A stretch of DNA of 64,000 bases from an uncultured Oscillospiraceae bacterium (lineage in GTDB: Bacteria > Bacillota > Clostridia > Oscillospirales > Ruminococcaceae). The stretch covers positions 28,860-92,859 of the forward strand of contig CAJJZS010000008.1 of assembly GCA_905197685.1 (NCBI GenBank). The letters run 5' to 3'. Positions 35,695 through 44,520 of the stretch are shown here, one piece after another; the stretch's first letter is position 1; the number at the start of each line of letters is the position of its first letter. A program made the position numbers and the translations under genes. Under the pieces are notes generated by a model that saw only the letters and a program-made list of their open reading frames with translations, was not told where the DNA came from and made no database searches.

Positions 35695-36738
35695 ATGGCA
35701 ATCAATCAATTTATGAGAGCAACTCTCAAGGCGCTTTCCTACCCGGAATTGTTGGATAAGAAAAACGGCTATCGCCTTCAGCGCACGATGGTAAACGCCG
35801 CGCATCCGCATATGCTGCGTCCCTTTTATAAGATTTGGGATAGGGAAATCTGCGCAGAGGACCACACCATTCCGGTGCGAATTTTTTCTCCCGAGGTTTC
35901 CGGTGTGTTTCCGGTGCTTTTGTTTTTCCACGGCGGCGGATGGGTAACGGGAAATATTGATTCTTACGATAAGGTATGCACAGATATGGCAAGAATTACC
36001 CGTCACACAGTGGTTTCGGTCGATTATCAGCTGGCGCCCGAGCATCGTTTTCCGGCAGCTCCGGAAGATTGTTATCTGGTGGCAAGGGAACTGTTTTTAC
36101 ACAGTGACCTGCTTGGCATTACCCCGTCGCAAATTACGTTAATCGGCGACAGCGCAGGGGGAAACTTAGCGGCGGTAGTTTCCCAGATGGCAAGGGACAG
36201 GGGAGAATTTTTGCCCGAACGGCAGATTCTGCTGTATCCTGCCACCAACAATGACCACACCGAAAATTCCCCGTTCGAGTCGGTGCGGACAAACGGAAAA
36301 GGGTATCTGCTTACTTCCAAACGAATGGTGGATTATATGGCTTTGTACCGCTCTTGCGATGAGGATTTGAATAACCCTTACTACGCGCCCATCTTGGCAA
36401 AGGATTTTAAAAATCAACCAAAAACATTGATTATCACAGCAGAATTTGACCCGCTGCGGGATGAGGGGGAAGCCTATGGGCAGAGATTGGCGCAGGCGGG
36501 CAATTCGGTGGAAATTCACCGAATTCATGATGCGCTGCATGGCTTTATGTCGCTGAACCCGAGCTTTAAACACGTCAAAAAAACCTATCGTTATATCAAC
36601 GCTTTCCTTAATGCGCCCTGCGATTCCTTCGGCGAGGTTATTGCCCAAACCGAGGGGGCAAAAGGACAGCTGGAAAAAGAAAGCGTACAACCCGAAAACC
36701 AAACTGAAAATAAAGAGGTGAACGGTCTTGAACCATAA
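35695..36738 (+). CDS. Alpha/beta hydrolase, hormone-sensitive lipase type
   Basis: A 347-residue carboxylesterase/lipase-like enzyme. The oxyanion motif is FFHGGGW, the nucleophile elbow GDSAGGN, the acid is in TAEFDPLRDEG, and the histidine in ALHGFMSL. No signal peptide, so it acts in the cytoplasm. The ribosome site is weak (AAAGG 17 bases upstream). Its end overlaps the next gene by 11 bases. A Glu/Lys-rich C-terminal tail extends past the hydrolase fold. Its role in the operon, perhaps with the acyltransferase on a lipid or ester, is inference. Confidence 0.85.
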   Translation: MAINQFMRATLKALSYPELLDKKNGYRLQRTMVNAAHPHMLRPFYKIWDREICAEDHTIPVRIFSPEVSGVFPVLLFFHGGGWVTGNIDSYDKVCTDMARITRHTVVSVDYQLAPEHRFPAAPEDCYLVARELFLHSDLLGITPSQITLIGDSAGGNLAAVVSQMARDRGEFLPERQILLYPATNNDHTENSPFESVRTNGKGYLLTSKRMVDYMALYRSCDEDLNNPYYAPILAKDFKNQPKTLIITAEFDPLRDEGEAYGQRLAQAGNSVEIHRIHDALHGFMSLNPSFKHVKKTYRYINAFLNAPCDSFGEVIAQTEGAKGQLEKESVQPENQTENKEVNGLEP

Positions 36739-38002
36739 ATCAGCGGAATGGAGCAGACTGGATAATGCAGCAAAAATTTTTCCGCCCACCAGCAACAAGC
36801 AGGACACCAAAGTGTTTCGCTTTACCTGCCAGCTTACGGAAGAGGTGGAGCAGGGAATTTTACAGCAGGCAACCGAAAAAACGCTGGAAGTTTTTCCAAT
36901 CTTTCGCAGCGTGTTAAAACATGGATTGTTTTGGTATTATCTGGAAAAGACAGATTTGGTGCCGATTGTCGAACCGGAATATCGCCCGCCCTGCGGTCAG
37001 ATTTATGACCCTGCCAGCCGTAACCTGCTGTTTGAAGTGACCTGCTATCGCAATCGAATTAACCTGGAGGTTTATCATTCGCTGACCGATGGCACAGGCG
37101 CTCTTCAGTTTTTAAAAACACTGGTCTGCAACTATCTGAGTTTAAAATATCCCGAGCTGCGTTCGGACCTTCTTCCCGAAATTGAGTATGACGCTTCGGT
37201 TAGCCAACGGGACGAAGACAGCTTTTTAAAATACTATGACCCGCACAAATGCACCAAGCGCACCAAGCTCAGCCGTTCCTGTCAGCTGAAAGGGGCGCGC
37301 GTACCGGAAGGCAGGCTGAAAATTATTGAAGGAATCATGCCGGTTAAGGACGTTTTAAATTTGGCAAAGTCCTATCAAACGACGCTTACTGTGCTGCTCA
37401 CCTCCATGATGCTGATTGCCTTTTCCCGGGAAATACCGCTGCGAAAGAGAAAACGCCCGGTTGTTTTGGATGTTCCGGTTAATCTCAGAAATTATTTTGA
37501 TTCCGACACTGCGCGCAACTTTTTCGGCGTTATCAAGGTGGGATATAATTTTTCGACAGGTTCCGGAACGTTGGAGGATGTGATTGCTCATGTCAAAGAG
37601 GAATTTGAGCGGGAGCTGACTGCCGAGCAGCTCAGCGCAAGGATGACTGCTCTTTCCAAAGCGGAACATAACTTTGTTGCCCGCGCAGTTCCGTTAATTT
37701 TTAAAGATATGATCTTGTGGGCGGCAGACACCTATAACGAATCTTATATGGCGGGTTCTATCTCCAATATCGGAAAGATTGATCTGCCCCGGGCGGCAAA
37801 ACCGTTTGTACATCGCTTTGATGTTTTTGTCAGCACCGATAAGTTGCAGGCGTGTGTCTGCTCGTTTGGCTCGGAGCTGACAGTCAGCTTTACCTCTGCC
37901 TTTGTCAGCACCAATGTGCAGAAGGATTTTTTCCGTCAACTTACTCAGGCGGGAATACAGGTAGAGATTCAATCGAACAGGCTGGAGGATGATATACAAT
38001 GA
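36728..38002 (+). CDS. HxxxDG-type acyltransferase (condensation/alcohol acetyltransferase fold)
   Basis: A 424-residue member of the BAHD/condensation superfamily. The catalytic motif is YHSLTDGTGALQFL (H-x-x-x-D-G). It also has the conserved RPVVLDVPVNLRNYF segment (the core DFGWG-like region is not distinct). TTG 36728 follows GAGGTG by six bases and overlaps the hydrolase gene. The next gene overlaps it by 4 bases (ATGA). Family members make wax esters, acyl lipids or peptide bonds; the acceptor here is unknown. Confidence 0.75.
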   Translation: MNHKSAEWSRLDNAAKIFPPTSNKQDTKVFRFTCQLTEEVEQGILQQATEKTLEVFPIFRSVLKHGLFWYYLEKTDLVPIVEPEYRPPCGQIYDPASRNLLFEVTCYRNRINLEVYHSLTDGTGALQFLKTLVCNYLSLKYPELRSDLLPEIEYDASVSQRDEDSFLKYYDPHKCTKRTKLSRSCQLKGARVPEGRLKIIEGIMPVKDVLNLAKSYQTTLTVLLTSMMLIAFSREIPLRKRKRPVVLDVPVNLRNYFDSDTARNFFGVIKVGYNFSTGSGTLEDVIAHVKEEFERELTAEQLSARMTALSKAEHNFVARAVPLIFKDMILWAADTYNESYMAGSISNIGKIDLPRAAKPFVHRFDVFVSTDKLQACVCSFGSELTVSFTSAFVSTNVQKDFFRQLTQAGIQVEIQSNRLEDDIQ

Positions 38003-38670
38003 AATGCTGTGAAAAATGTGGGGTAATCGTCCCCTCTTCCAGAGAACGATGCCCGCTTTGCCAAAGAGTGCTGGTAGAAAGCGATGCAACAGGATATGAT
38101 GCGGAAATTTTCCCCTACATTCCTACTATGTACCGAAAACACAGTTTGCTGATTCGCATTGCAATCTTCCTCTCGGTTGCGGTGTGTGTATTGTGCGTTG
38201 CGGTAAACTTTTTGTTCTGGAATGATAACTGGTGGTCTCTGTTTGTTCTGGCAGGGGTGGGAGCCGCGTGGGCGGCGACAGCGCAGGCAATCCGCAGAAG
38301 AAGCTCATTTTGTAAGCATATTTTATATCAGGTGGTTACAGTCGGTCTGGTAGTTGTCCTGTTTGATTTGATGACAGGATTTCACCGCTGGTCATTTAAC
38401 TATGTGATTCCTTTGATGTGTACCCTGACCATGTTGGTGATTGCGGCGATTGCTGTCACGGGACATCGAATGGTTTCTAACTACATTATTTACATGGTAC
38501 TGTCGGCGGTGTTTGGAATTGTTCCGATTTTATTTGTATTATTTCATTGGACCGATGTGTTATGGCCCACTGTTTTTACAGCGGCGGCAAGTATTATTTA
38601 TCTGGCGGGATTGCTGCTGTTTATCGGCAGAGATACCGTTTCCGAACTGAAAAAACGCCTGCACCTGTAA
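37999..38670 (+). CDS. DUF6320-like zinc-ribbon membrane protein
   Basis: A 223-residue protein. An N-terminal zinc ribbon CCEKCGVIVPSSRERCPLCQ (two CxxC pairs) is followed by six hydrophobic helices. I recall this layout, next to an acyltransferase of the preceding type, as DUF6320. It overlaps its upstream neighbour by 4 bases, so translation is coupled. It may form a membrane complex with the acyltransferase; that is inference. Confidence 0.75.
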   Translation: MKCCEKCGVIVPSSRERCPLCQRVLVESDATGYDAEIFPYIPTMYRKHSLLIRIAIFLSVAVCVLCVAVNFLFWNDNWWSLFVLAGVGAAWAATAQAIRRRSSFCKHILYQVVTVGLVVVLFDLMTGFHRWSFNYVIPLMCTLTMLVIAAIAVTGHRMVSNYIIYMVLSAVFGIVPILFVLFHWTDVLWPTVFTAAASIIYLAGLLLFIGRDTVSELKKRLHL

Positions 38671-38701
38671 ACGCAATCCGGTAAGAAAGAAGGAACACCC
38701 T

Positions 38702-39448
38702 ATGAATTCTGTACAAATTCCCACCCGGTTTTCACTCAGCAGAGAAACCATAAAGTATATCGCCATGTTTACCATGCTGCTCAACCATATTTCGGTAGCA
38801 TTTCTTACACCGGGTAAGCTGCTGTCCGAGGTAATGATGGATATCGGCTACTTTACAGCAGTTTCGATGTGCTTTTTTCTGGTAGAGGGATATCATTATA
38901 CCCGTTCCAGAAGGCGGTATCTTGCAAGGCTGCTTGTCTTTGCAGCTATTTCAGAGATTCCTTATTGTATGTTGTTTTCGCAGGGAAAAGAAATTTCGTT
39001 TCACGGAATGAATATGATGTTCAGCCTTGCGCTGTGTCTTTTACTGCTGTGGATTCGTGAAAATCTGGCAAGCCCGCTGCTGAAGGCGGGAGCTGTTTTC
39101 TTTCTCTTTTCCCTCAGTCTCTTTTCGGATTGGTCATTTATGGCTCCGATTTTTACCCTGTTGTTTGCATGGGCGGGTTCTTCCAAATACAGGCAGGCAA
39201 TCGCATTTGCAGCAAGCGCGGCGCTGTTTGGCGCAGTCAATCTGATTGGAGGCATCGGCAGATTTTCCGCGATGCAAAACATTCTGTATTCTTTGGGCGC
39301 GATGGCGGGAATCGCTTTGTCAGGAATCTGCATTGTCGGATTTTATCAGGGAAAATGCGCGACGAAAACAAAGTTTTCCAAGTGGTTTTTCTACTGGTTC
39401 TATCCCGTTCATCTTCTTGTTTTGGGTTTCATTCGTATGGCATTATAA
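38702..39448 (+). CDS. TraX-family membrane protein
   Basis: A 248-residue membrane protein with about seven helices and the C-terminal YWFYPVHLLVLGF motif typical of TraX, together with TIKYIAMFTMLLNHIS near the N-terminus. TraX of the F plasmid N-acetylates pilin; chromosomal members probably acetylate other envelope targets. It is the fourth gene of the hydrolase-acyltransferase-DUF6320 operon, 31 bases downstream, which suggests joint modification of an envelope molecule. A terminator follows. Confidence 0.85.
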   Translation: MNSVQIPTRFSLSRETIKYIAMFTMLLNHISVAFLTPGKLLSEVMMDIGYFTAVSMCFFLVEGYHYTRSRRRYLARLLVFAAISEIPYCMLFSQGKEISFHGMNMMFSLALCLLLLWIRENLASPLLKAGAVFFLFSLSLFSDWSFMAPIFTLLFAWAGSSKYRQAIAFAASAALFGAVNLIGGIGRFSAMQNILYSLGAMAGIALSGICIVGFYQGKCATKTKFSKWFFYWFYPVHLLVLGFIRMAL

Positions 39449-39465
39449 AAAATACGATAAAAAAG

Positions 39466-39498
39466 AAACCGGATTTTGCTTATGCAAAATCCGGTTTT
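39466..39498. terminator. Bidirectional terminator
   Basis: Stem AAACCGGATTTTGC (39466-39479) and GCAAAATCCGGTTT (39484-39497), loop TTAT, between traX-like and the convergent MATE gene. Confidence 0.92.
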
Positions 39499-39514
39499 GT
39501 ACTGTTTGGGTTTG

Positions 39515-40885
39515 TTATTCCAAAACTTCCACCTTGCGCTGATAGGTTCTTTTAAGAAGAACACAGCTGACGAGGAAAGAAAAGATTTCTGCGATTGGAA
39601 AAGCCAACCAAACCTGGTTAAGTGTGCCGATTCGGGAAATAATCCACGCGCACGGCAGCAGGATAATCAACTGACGCAGCAGGGAAACGAAAAGACTGTT
39701 GTTTCCCTCGCCGATTGCCTGGAAAAAGTTGGAGAAAGCGATACCCAACGCGGCAGCAGGGAAGCACAAACTGATAGTGCGCAGCGCGGAAACGCCGATA
39801 GACATCATCTCTTCGCTTGCATTAAACATCATCAGCAGGTATTTTGCGCCGAACTGGAAGATAAGCAGTCCCACAATCATAATGACCAGAGAGATAACGG
39901 AGGACAACTTTAAGGTATGCACCAGACGCTTTTTGTTTTTTGCACCGTAGTTGTACCCCATAATCGGCATGGAACCGTGTCCCAAGCCAAAAACAGGCAT
40001 AAAGATAAAGGATTGCAGCTTAAAGTAAACGCCCAATACCGCAACTGCCGCCTGAGAAAAGATAATCAGGATATTGTTTAAAGCCATTACCATGACAGAA
40101 CCGATGGACTGCATAATAATGGAAGGGAAGCCAACGGCAAAAATATCCTTGATAATCTGCATGGAGAAACGAAATCCTTTAAAATGGATTTCTACTGCGT
40201 GTTCTTTGCGGATAATAATGTAGATGGCAAAGAACATCGACAGGATTTGTCCGGCAACGGTAGCGATTGCGGCGCCTTTTACGCCCATCGCCGGTAAACC
40301 AAACCAGCCGAAGATAAAGATAGGGTCCAAAATAATGTTGGACACCGCGCCCACTAACTGAAACAGCATCGGGTACACCATGTTTCCGGTTGCCTGCAAG
40401 GTTTTTTCCAATGTAATTTCCAGGAACAAGCCGAAAGAGTAGATGGTGACAATCGAAGTGTAATCAATACCCATTTGGATAACGGTCGGGTCATCGGTGA
40501 AAGCTTTAAAAAAGATTTCGCAGAAAAACAGTCCGAAAATTAAAAAAACCAGCCATTCCGCTATGGCAATCACAACTCCGTGTGTAGCGGCAAGACCGGC
40601 TTCATGGTGACGCTGTTCACCTAAACGACGGGAAATCAGCGAGTTCAGACCGATGCAGGTACCGACGCTGACTGCAATTAAAAAGTTCTGGATTGGAAAA
40701 GCCAGAGATACCGCAGTCAAAGCGTGTTCCCCGATTTGGGCAACATAGATGCTGTCAACGACGTTGTATAACGCCTGGATTAACATGGAAAACATGGCGG
40801 GCAGCGACATGGAAATCAGCAGCTTGCCGATGGGCATGGTTCCCATTTTGTTTTGCGACGGTTCTCGCATTTGATTTTCTTGCAT
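39515..40885 (-). CDS. MATE-family efflux transporter
   Basis: A 456-residue membrane protein with about 12 helices. The N-terminal repeat has MSLPAMFSMLIQALYNVVDSIYVAQIGEHALTAVSLAFP, typical of NorM/MepA-type MATE exporters that extrude drugs with sodium or protons. Length is normal. It is a single gene, ending at the shared terminator. No regulator gene is adjacent. The substrate cannot be told. Confidence 0.92.
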   Translation of the reverse strand: MQENQMREPSQNKMGTMPIGKLLISMSLPAMFSMLIQALYNVVDSIYVAQIGEHALTAVSLAFPIQNFLIAVSVGTCIGLNSLISRRLGEQRHHEAGLAATHGVVIAIAEWLVFLIFGLFFCEIFFKAFTDDPTVIQMGIDYTSIVTIYSFGLFLEITLEKTLQATGNMVYPMLFQLVGAVSNIILDPIFIFGWFGLPAMGVKGAAIATVAGQILSMFFAIYIIIRKEHAVEIHFKGFRFSMQIIKDIFAVGFPSIIMQSIGSVMVMALNNILIIFSQAAVAVLGVYFKLQSFIFMPVFGLGHGSMPIMGYNYGAKNKKRLVHTLKLSSVISLVIMIVGLLIFQFGAKYLLMMFNASEEMMSIGVSALRTISLCFPAAALGIAFSNFFQAIGEGNNSLFVSLLRQLIILLPCAWIISRIGTLNQVWLAFPIAEIFSFLVSCVLLKRTYQRKVEVLE

Positions 40886-41041
40886 AAAAACATCCTTTCT
40901 GATTTTCTCTTATTTACTGCGGGCAGGAGCAGATTCCCTGCCCTTTTTAAAATCACATCGTTTTATTATATCACAGATTGGGAAAAACTCAATGTTTCTT
41001 TTGCGGATAAAAAAACTTCTGTAAAATTCCATAAGATTTTG

Positions 41042-41070
41042 TTGTAGAGAAAGGTGTGATTGTGTATAAT
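41042..41070 (+). promoter_or_regulatory. Promoter of the membrane-protein gene
   Basis: TTGTAG (41042-41047), 17 bases, TATAAT (41065-41070), 44 bases before the ATG at 41114. The -35 is weak. Confidence 0.6.
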
Positions 41071-41113
41071 GAAGATAAGAAACTCCAAAATGCAAAAACA
41101 GGAGGAAATTTTG

Positions 41114-43027
41114 ATGAGTGACCGCCAAAAACAAAGCCGGCTTTTGCTTTCGGAGCGGGAAAAGAAACGCAGAAATCCGACCTATGCCCGCTTGCAAAGA
41201 AAGATTTTTCTGGGAAGTCTGCCGTTTTTATTGATTCCTGCTGCGCTTTTATGTCTGGGTGTCTCCTTTGAGGGGATAGCATCGCAGGTCATATTTCTTC
41301 TTTTCTTGTTTTCGTTGTCCCTGTTTACTCCTTTTTTGCTGATGAAGCAGACCTCTCGCTGTATTTCACGGAATTGGGTTTGTCCTTCCTGTAAAACGGG
41401 ACTTCCGGTTTCTCAGGGAAGACGCCGCGCAGTAAAGTATGTTGCACAATGTCCTTACTGCGGACATTATCTGGAAAAAGAACAGGAGTCGAATCTTTCT
41501 GCATTTCCGCAAGAACACAATCCATGCAGAGGAAAAGCGGGAGTTGTGGTTGTTGGCATTTTGATTTCGCTGTATGGATTTTTGATGACGCTGTTCTTTG
41601 CCGGAGGACTTTTGATTGGGGAGCCGTTTTATCAATGCTTAATTGGAACGGCAATCAATCTTTTGCCGTTGGTTGGCGGCTTGCTTGCGATATTTGGCAG
41701 AAACAGAAAAAGAGAAAATAACGAAGAAGTGATATTGGAAAGCGGAAAAAAGAGTTTTTGGCTGGGGGTAAGCTGCGCAGTTATCGCAGTGACCATGCTG
41801 TTCTGCGCTTCCTGCGTGCTGACTGTGGACAGCTTGGGTGTGTGCGCAGTATTTGGAATTATCGGAATATTTTTTTTATTTTGCTCTTTGCGTCAGCTGC
41901 TTCTCTTTCGGACAGCGAAGATTTGTCTTTACGGGGACGGAAGAATAGAGGTGATAAGCTGGATAGGAAGAACAAGTACCGTAGAATTTTCAAAGGATAC
42001 TCCGCTACTTTTGCTGTTATCCCCAAACGGCGATGTCCGATTGAATCTTGGAACAAAGAAACGGTGGTTTCCTATCTCTTTGCAGACAGAAACTGCCGGT
42101 TTACTGCTTGATTGGCTGGAAAAACATGAGATTTCTTTCCATATGCTTTCGACAGGGGAGGAAACTCTGCCGACTCAGCTGCTCAAACAGGCGGATAAAA
42201 TTGATTGGGAAAAGTTAGAGCAGGAGGAAGAGGAGGAGCTTTTGTCTGAAGAAGCGGTTCAGGATGCCTTGCAGCAAAATTGTTCGATTGATTGGAGCGA
42301 GGAGAATGAAACCTCGCTTCATCCTTTTCTCAAGCCGATTCGGCTCGGTTTTTATTTTGTCTGTCTGCTTTCTGTTTTGGGTGTTTTCTTATTTTTTCCA
42401 ATGATGAGTCTGGTCGATGATCTGATTCTTTCGGTTCAGATTTTGATGTTTTCTCCGCTGCTTCCTTATTTATATTGGGCAATATTTCGTGATGTGTTTG
42501 TTTTTGAAAAACCTGAAAATGCAAGCAAAGGATGGAAAAAACACTATCTTTCCATTCCGTTTACCTTAACGCTGTTTGAGGAGCTGTGGATGTTTCCGAA
42601 TATCACGGTTTTGGAGCAGAATGCTTTTGCGACAGCGGATAAAGGACGAATGGTTTTGCTTTATTTTATGGTGGCGGCAGCTCTTGGCTTAATTTTGTTG
42701 TTACGCCGTCCCAAACAGCCCAAAGAGGGGAATTCTGCGATTTCTGCCGTTATCATGGCAGCAGTTTTGAGTTTTTCGCTTACCTACGGATTACAAGTTT
42801 CTTTTTGTCGCGATGTCCGGCACTTTCCCGCAGAAATTACAGGCGGGGAGATTGTTTCCGATGAGGATGATACCGATTATCTGCTCACCGTGCGTTTACA
42901 GGACGGAAAGGAAACAGAGATTTATGTACAGCAGAAGGAATATCAGGCATGGCAGGAGAATACGCCGCTTCGCTTGTGCCAAAGAACCGGTCTGCTTGGG
43001 ATTCGTATGGTAAATATACATCAATAA
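41114..43027 (+). CDS. Large membrane protein with zinc ribbon, unknown function
   Basis: A 637-residue protein I do not recognise. A basic N-terminus is followed by two helices (about 32-80). A zinc ribbon comes next (CPSCKTG, then CPYCGHYLEK, about 98-130), then four helices to about 270. A soluble part contains a PH-like stretch and an acidic block (about 355-395), then four helices and a C-terminal domain with beta strands. ATG 41114 follows AGGAGG. No homologue lies nearby. The layout resembles YcxB/PH-domain sensor-type membrane proteins, but function is unknown. Confidence 0.65.
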   Translation: MSDRQKQSRLLLSEREKKRRNPTYARLQRKIFLGSLPFLLIPAALLCLGVSFEGIASQVIFLLFLFSLSLFTPFLLMKQTSRCISRNWVCPSCKTGLPVSQGRRRAVKYVAQCPYCGHYLEKEQESNLSAFPQEHNPCRGKAGVVVVGILISLYGFLMTLFFAGGLLIGEPFYQCLIGTAINLLPLVGGLLAIFGRNRKRENNEEVILESGKKSFWLGVSCAVIAVTMLFCASCVLTVDSLGVCAVFGIIGIFFLFCSLRQLLLFRTAKICLYGDGRIEVISWIGRTSTVEFSKDTPLLLLLSPNGDVRLNLGTKKRWFPISLQTETAGLLLDWLEKHEISFHMLSTGEETLPTQLLKQADKIDWEKLEQEEEEELLSEEAVQDALQQNCSIDWSEENETSLHPFLKPIRLGFYFVCLLSVLGVFLFFPMMSLVDDLILSVQILMFSPLLPYLYWAIFRDVFVFEKPENASKGWKKHYLSIPFTLTLFEELWMFPNITVLEQNAFATADKGRMVLLYFMVAAALGLILLLRRPKQPKEGNSAISAVIMAAVLSFSLTYGLQVSFCRDVRHFPAEITGGEIVSDEDDTDYLLTVRLQDGKETEIYVQQKEYQAWQENTPLRLCQRTGLLGIRMVNIHQ

Positions 43028-43058
43028 ATATCAACAAAAGAAAGAGAGAATTTAAGCG

Positions 43059-43523
43059 ATGATTGATCTGCGTGAAGTAGATGAAACAAACTGGCGGCTG
43101 CCGTTGCAGGTTGCCCCGGACCAAAAGAAATTTGTCTCCGAACCGTTTCGCCTGTTGGCTCGGGCATATGCTTATCGAAACAGTCGCAGCCGCGCTTTGG
43201 TGATTTATGACAGCGCGTCTGAACAAGCCGTTCCGGTGGGCATGGCTATGTATTATGATTGCGAGCCGATGCAGGCGTACTGCCTGAGCCAGCTATTTAT
43301 TGATGAAAAATATCAGAGAAGAGGCTACGGCAGGCAGTCTATGCAGGCGTTGATGCAGCAGATGAGGGAGGACGGTAAATACCAAAAGGTAATTTTATGT
43401 TATGTAGAGGGCGATATTGCTGCTGAAACGCTGTATACCAAACTCGGTTTTACTTTAAACGGAGTGCGGGACGGGGATGAAATCGGCATGGAATATTACC
43501 TAACCCCAAAAACGCAGGAATAA
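43059..43523 (+). CDS. GNAT N-acetyltransferase, diamine-like
   Basis: A 154-residue GNAT protein. The acetyl-CoA loop is LFIDEKYQRRGYGRQSMQALMQQM and the C-terminal region is AETLYTKLGFTLNG. The opening IDLREVDETNWRLPLQVAPDQ resembles the start of spermidine/diamine acetyltransferases. It is 31 bases after the membrane-protein gene and 17 before the flavin-reductase-like gene, so it is probably in one operon. Substrate is inference. Confidence 0.85.
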   Translation: MIDLREVDETNWRLPLQVAPDQKKFVSEPFRLLARAYAYRNSRSRALVIYDSASEQAVPVGMAMYYDCEPMQAYCLSQLFIDEKYQRRGYGRQSMQALMQQMREDGKYQKVILCYVEGDIAAETLYTKLGFTLNGVRDGDEIGMEYYLTPKTQE

Positions 43524-43540
43524 GAAAAGGAGAAAAAAGA

Positions 43541-44179
43541 ATGTCAAAAGTATTTTGGAAAGGTTCCACCCTGTTGGCTCCCGTGTCCCCAACTATGGTA
43601 AGCTGCGGAACAATGGAAAAGCCGAATATTATTACAATTGCGTGGACAGGAATTGTTAATTCTAACCCGCCGATGACCTATATTTCGGTTCGTCCCAGCC
43701 GTTATTCTTACGATTTGCTCAAGGAAACCGGAGAATTTGTAATTAACCTCACCCCTTCTAAGCTGGTTCGCCAGGCAGACTGGTGCGGAGTAAAATCCGG
43801 CAGAGAGTATAATAAATTTGAGGAATGTCACCTCACCCCCTCTATGGCGAATCAGGTTTCTGCCCCGCTGATTGAAGAATGTCCCATCAATCTGGAATGT
43901 AGAGTAAAAAGCGTGACCCCTCTGGGCAGTCATGATATGTTTTTAGCGGAAATCGTAGGCGTTGATATTAACGAGGAGTATTTGGACGCAGACGGAAAAC
44001 TGCATATGGAACAGTGTGGACTGGCTTCTTATATGCACGGGGAATATTTTGCGCCGGGCAAGAAAGTGGGCAGTTTTGGTTACAGTGTGCGCAAGCGGGC
44101 AAAGCAGAAGTCCGTTGAGAAACAGTCCCAAAAATCAGAATCGGGCAAGAAGAAAAAGAAATTCAACCGTAAGAAATAA
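43541..44179 (+). CDS. Flavin reductase-like FMN-binding protein
   Basis: A 212-residue flavoprotein of the flavin reductase-like split-barrel family. It has PNIITIAWTGIVNSNPPMTYISVRPSRYS and EFVINLTPSKLVRQADWCG near the FMN site. The last 35 residues form a Lys-rich tail not expected in the family. AAGGAG precedes ATG 43541. It may reduce FMN or act in redox repair; partner unknown. Confidence 0.85.
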   Translation: MSKVFWKGSTLLAPVSPTMVSCGTMEKPNIITIAWTGIVNSNPPMTYISVRPSRYSYDLLKETGEFVINLTPSKLVRQADWCGVKSGREYNKFEECHLTPSMANQVSAPLIEECPINLECRVKSVTPLGSHDMFLAEIVGVDINEEYLDADGKLHMEQCGLASYMHGEYFAPGKKVGSFGYSVRKRAKQKSVEKQSQKSESGKKKKKFNRKK

Positions 44180-44238
44180 CAGGAAAAAGAGCGCTAAAAA
44201 TTTTTTTCAAAAAAAGAGAAAAAATTTGAAAAAAGGTG

Positions 44239-44267
44239 TTGACAAATCCAAATCGCGATGCTATAAT
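44239..44267 (+). promoter_or_regulatory. Consensus promoter of tRNA-Leu
   Basis: TTGACA (44239-44244), 17 bases, TATAAT (44262-44267): perfect match. Confidence 0.93.
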
Positions 44268-44281
44268 AATACTCGTGATTT

Positions 44282-44368
44282 GCGGATATGGCGGAATTGG
44301 CAGACGCGCTAGATTCAGGTTCTAGTGAGGTTAAACTCATACAGGTTCAAGTCCTGCTATCCGCACCA
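44282..44368 (+). tRNA. tRNA-Leu (anticodon CAG)
   Basis: An 87-base class II tRNA with acceptor GCGGATA pairing with TATCCGC, a D-arm TGGCGGAATTGGCAGACGCG, anticodon stem CTAGA/TCTAG with loop TTCAGGT (anticodon CAG, 44316-44318), a long variable arm, a TpsiC arm with GGTTCAAGTCC, and encoded CCA at 44366-44368. It stands alone with its own promoter and terminator. Confidence 0.97.
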
Positions 44369-44371
44369 CGG

Positions 44372-44408
44372 AAAATGCTTCGACCGAAAGGTCGGAGCAT
44401 TTTTTCTT
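44372..44408 (+). terminator. Terminator after tRNA-Leu
   Basis: Stem AAAATGCTTCGACC and GGTCGGAGCATTTT with GAAA tetraloop (one G-T pair), followed by T-run. Confidence 0.9.
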
Positions 44409-44520
44409 TTTATCTAAACACGCGTTTCTTTATAACTCTTGTTGATGAAATTAGCATAAACTGCCTGCCTTTGGGAACACTATGATAGAATTGATCAAAT
44501 CAGAAAGGCAGGAATGTTTT

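Noticed and set aside
37421..37434. TTTTCCCGGGAAAT in the acyltransferase gene as regulatory site
   Set aside because: It lies in coding sequence as Phe-Ser-Arg-Glu-Ile codons and is not near a promoter.
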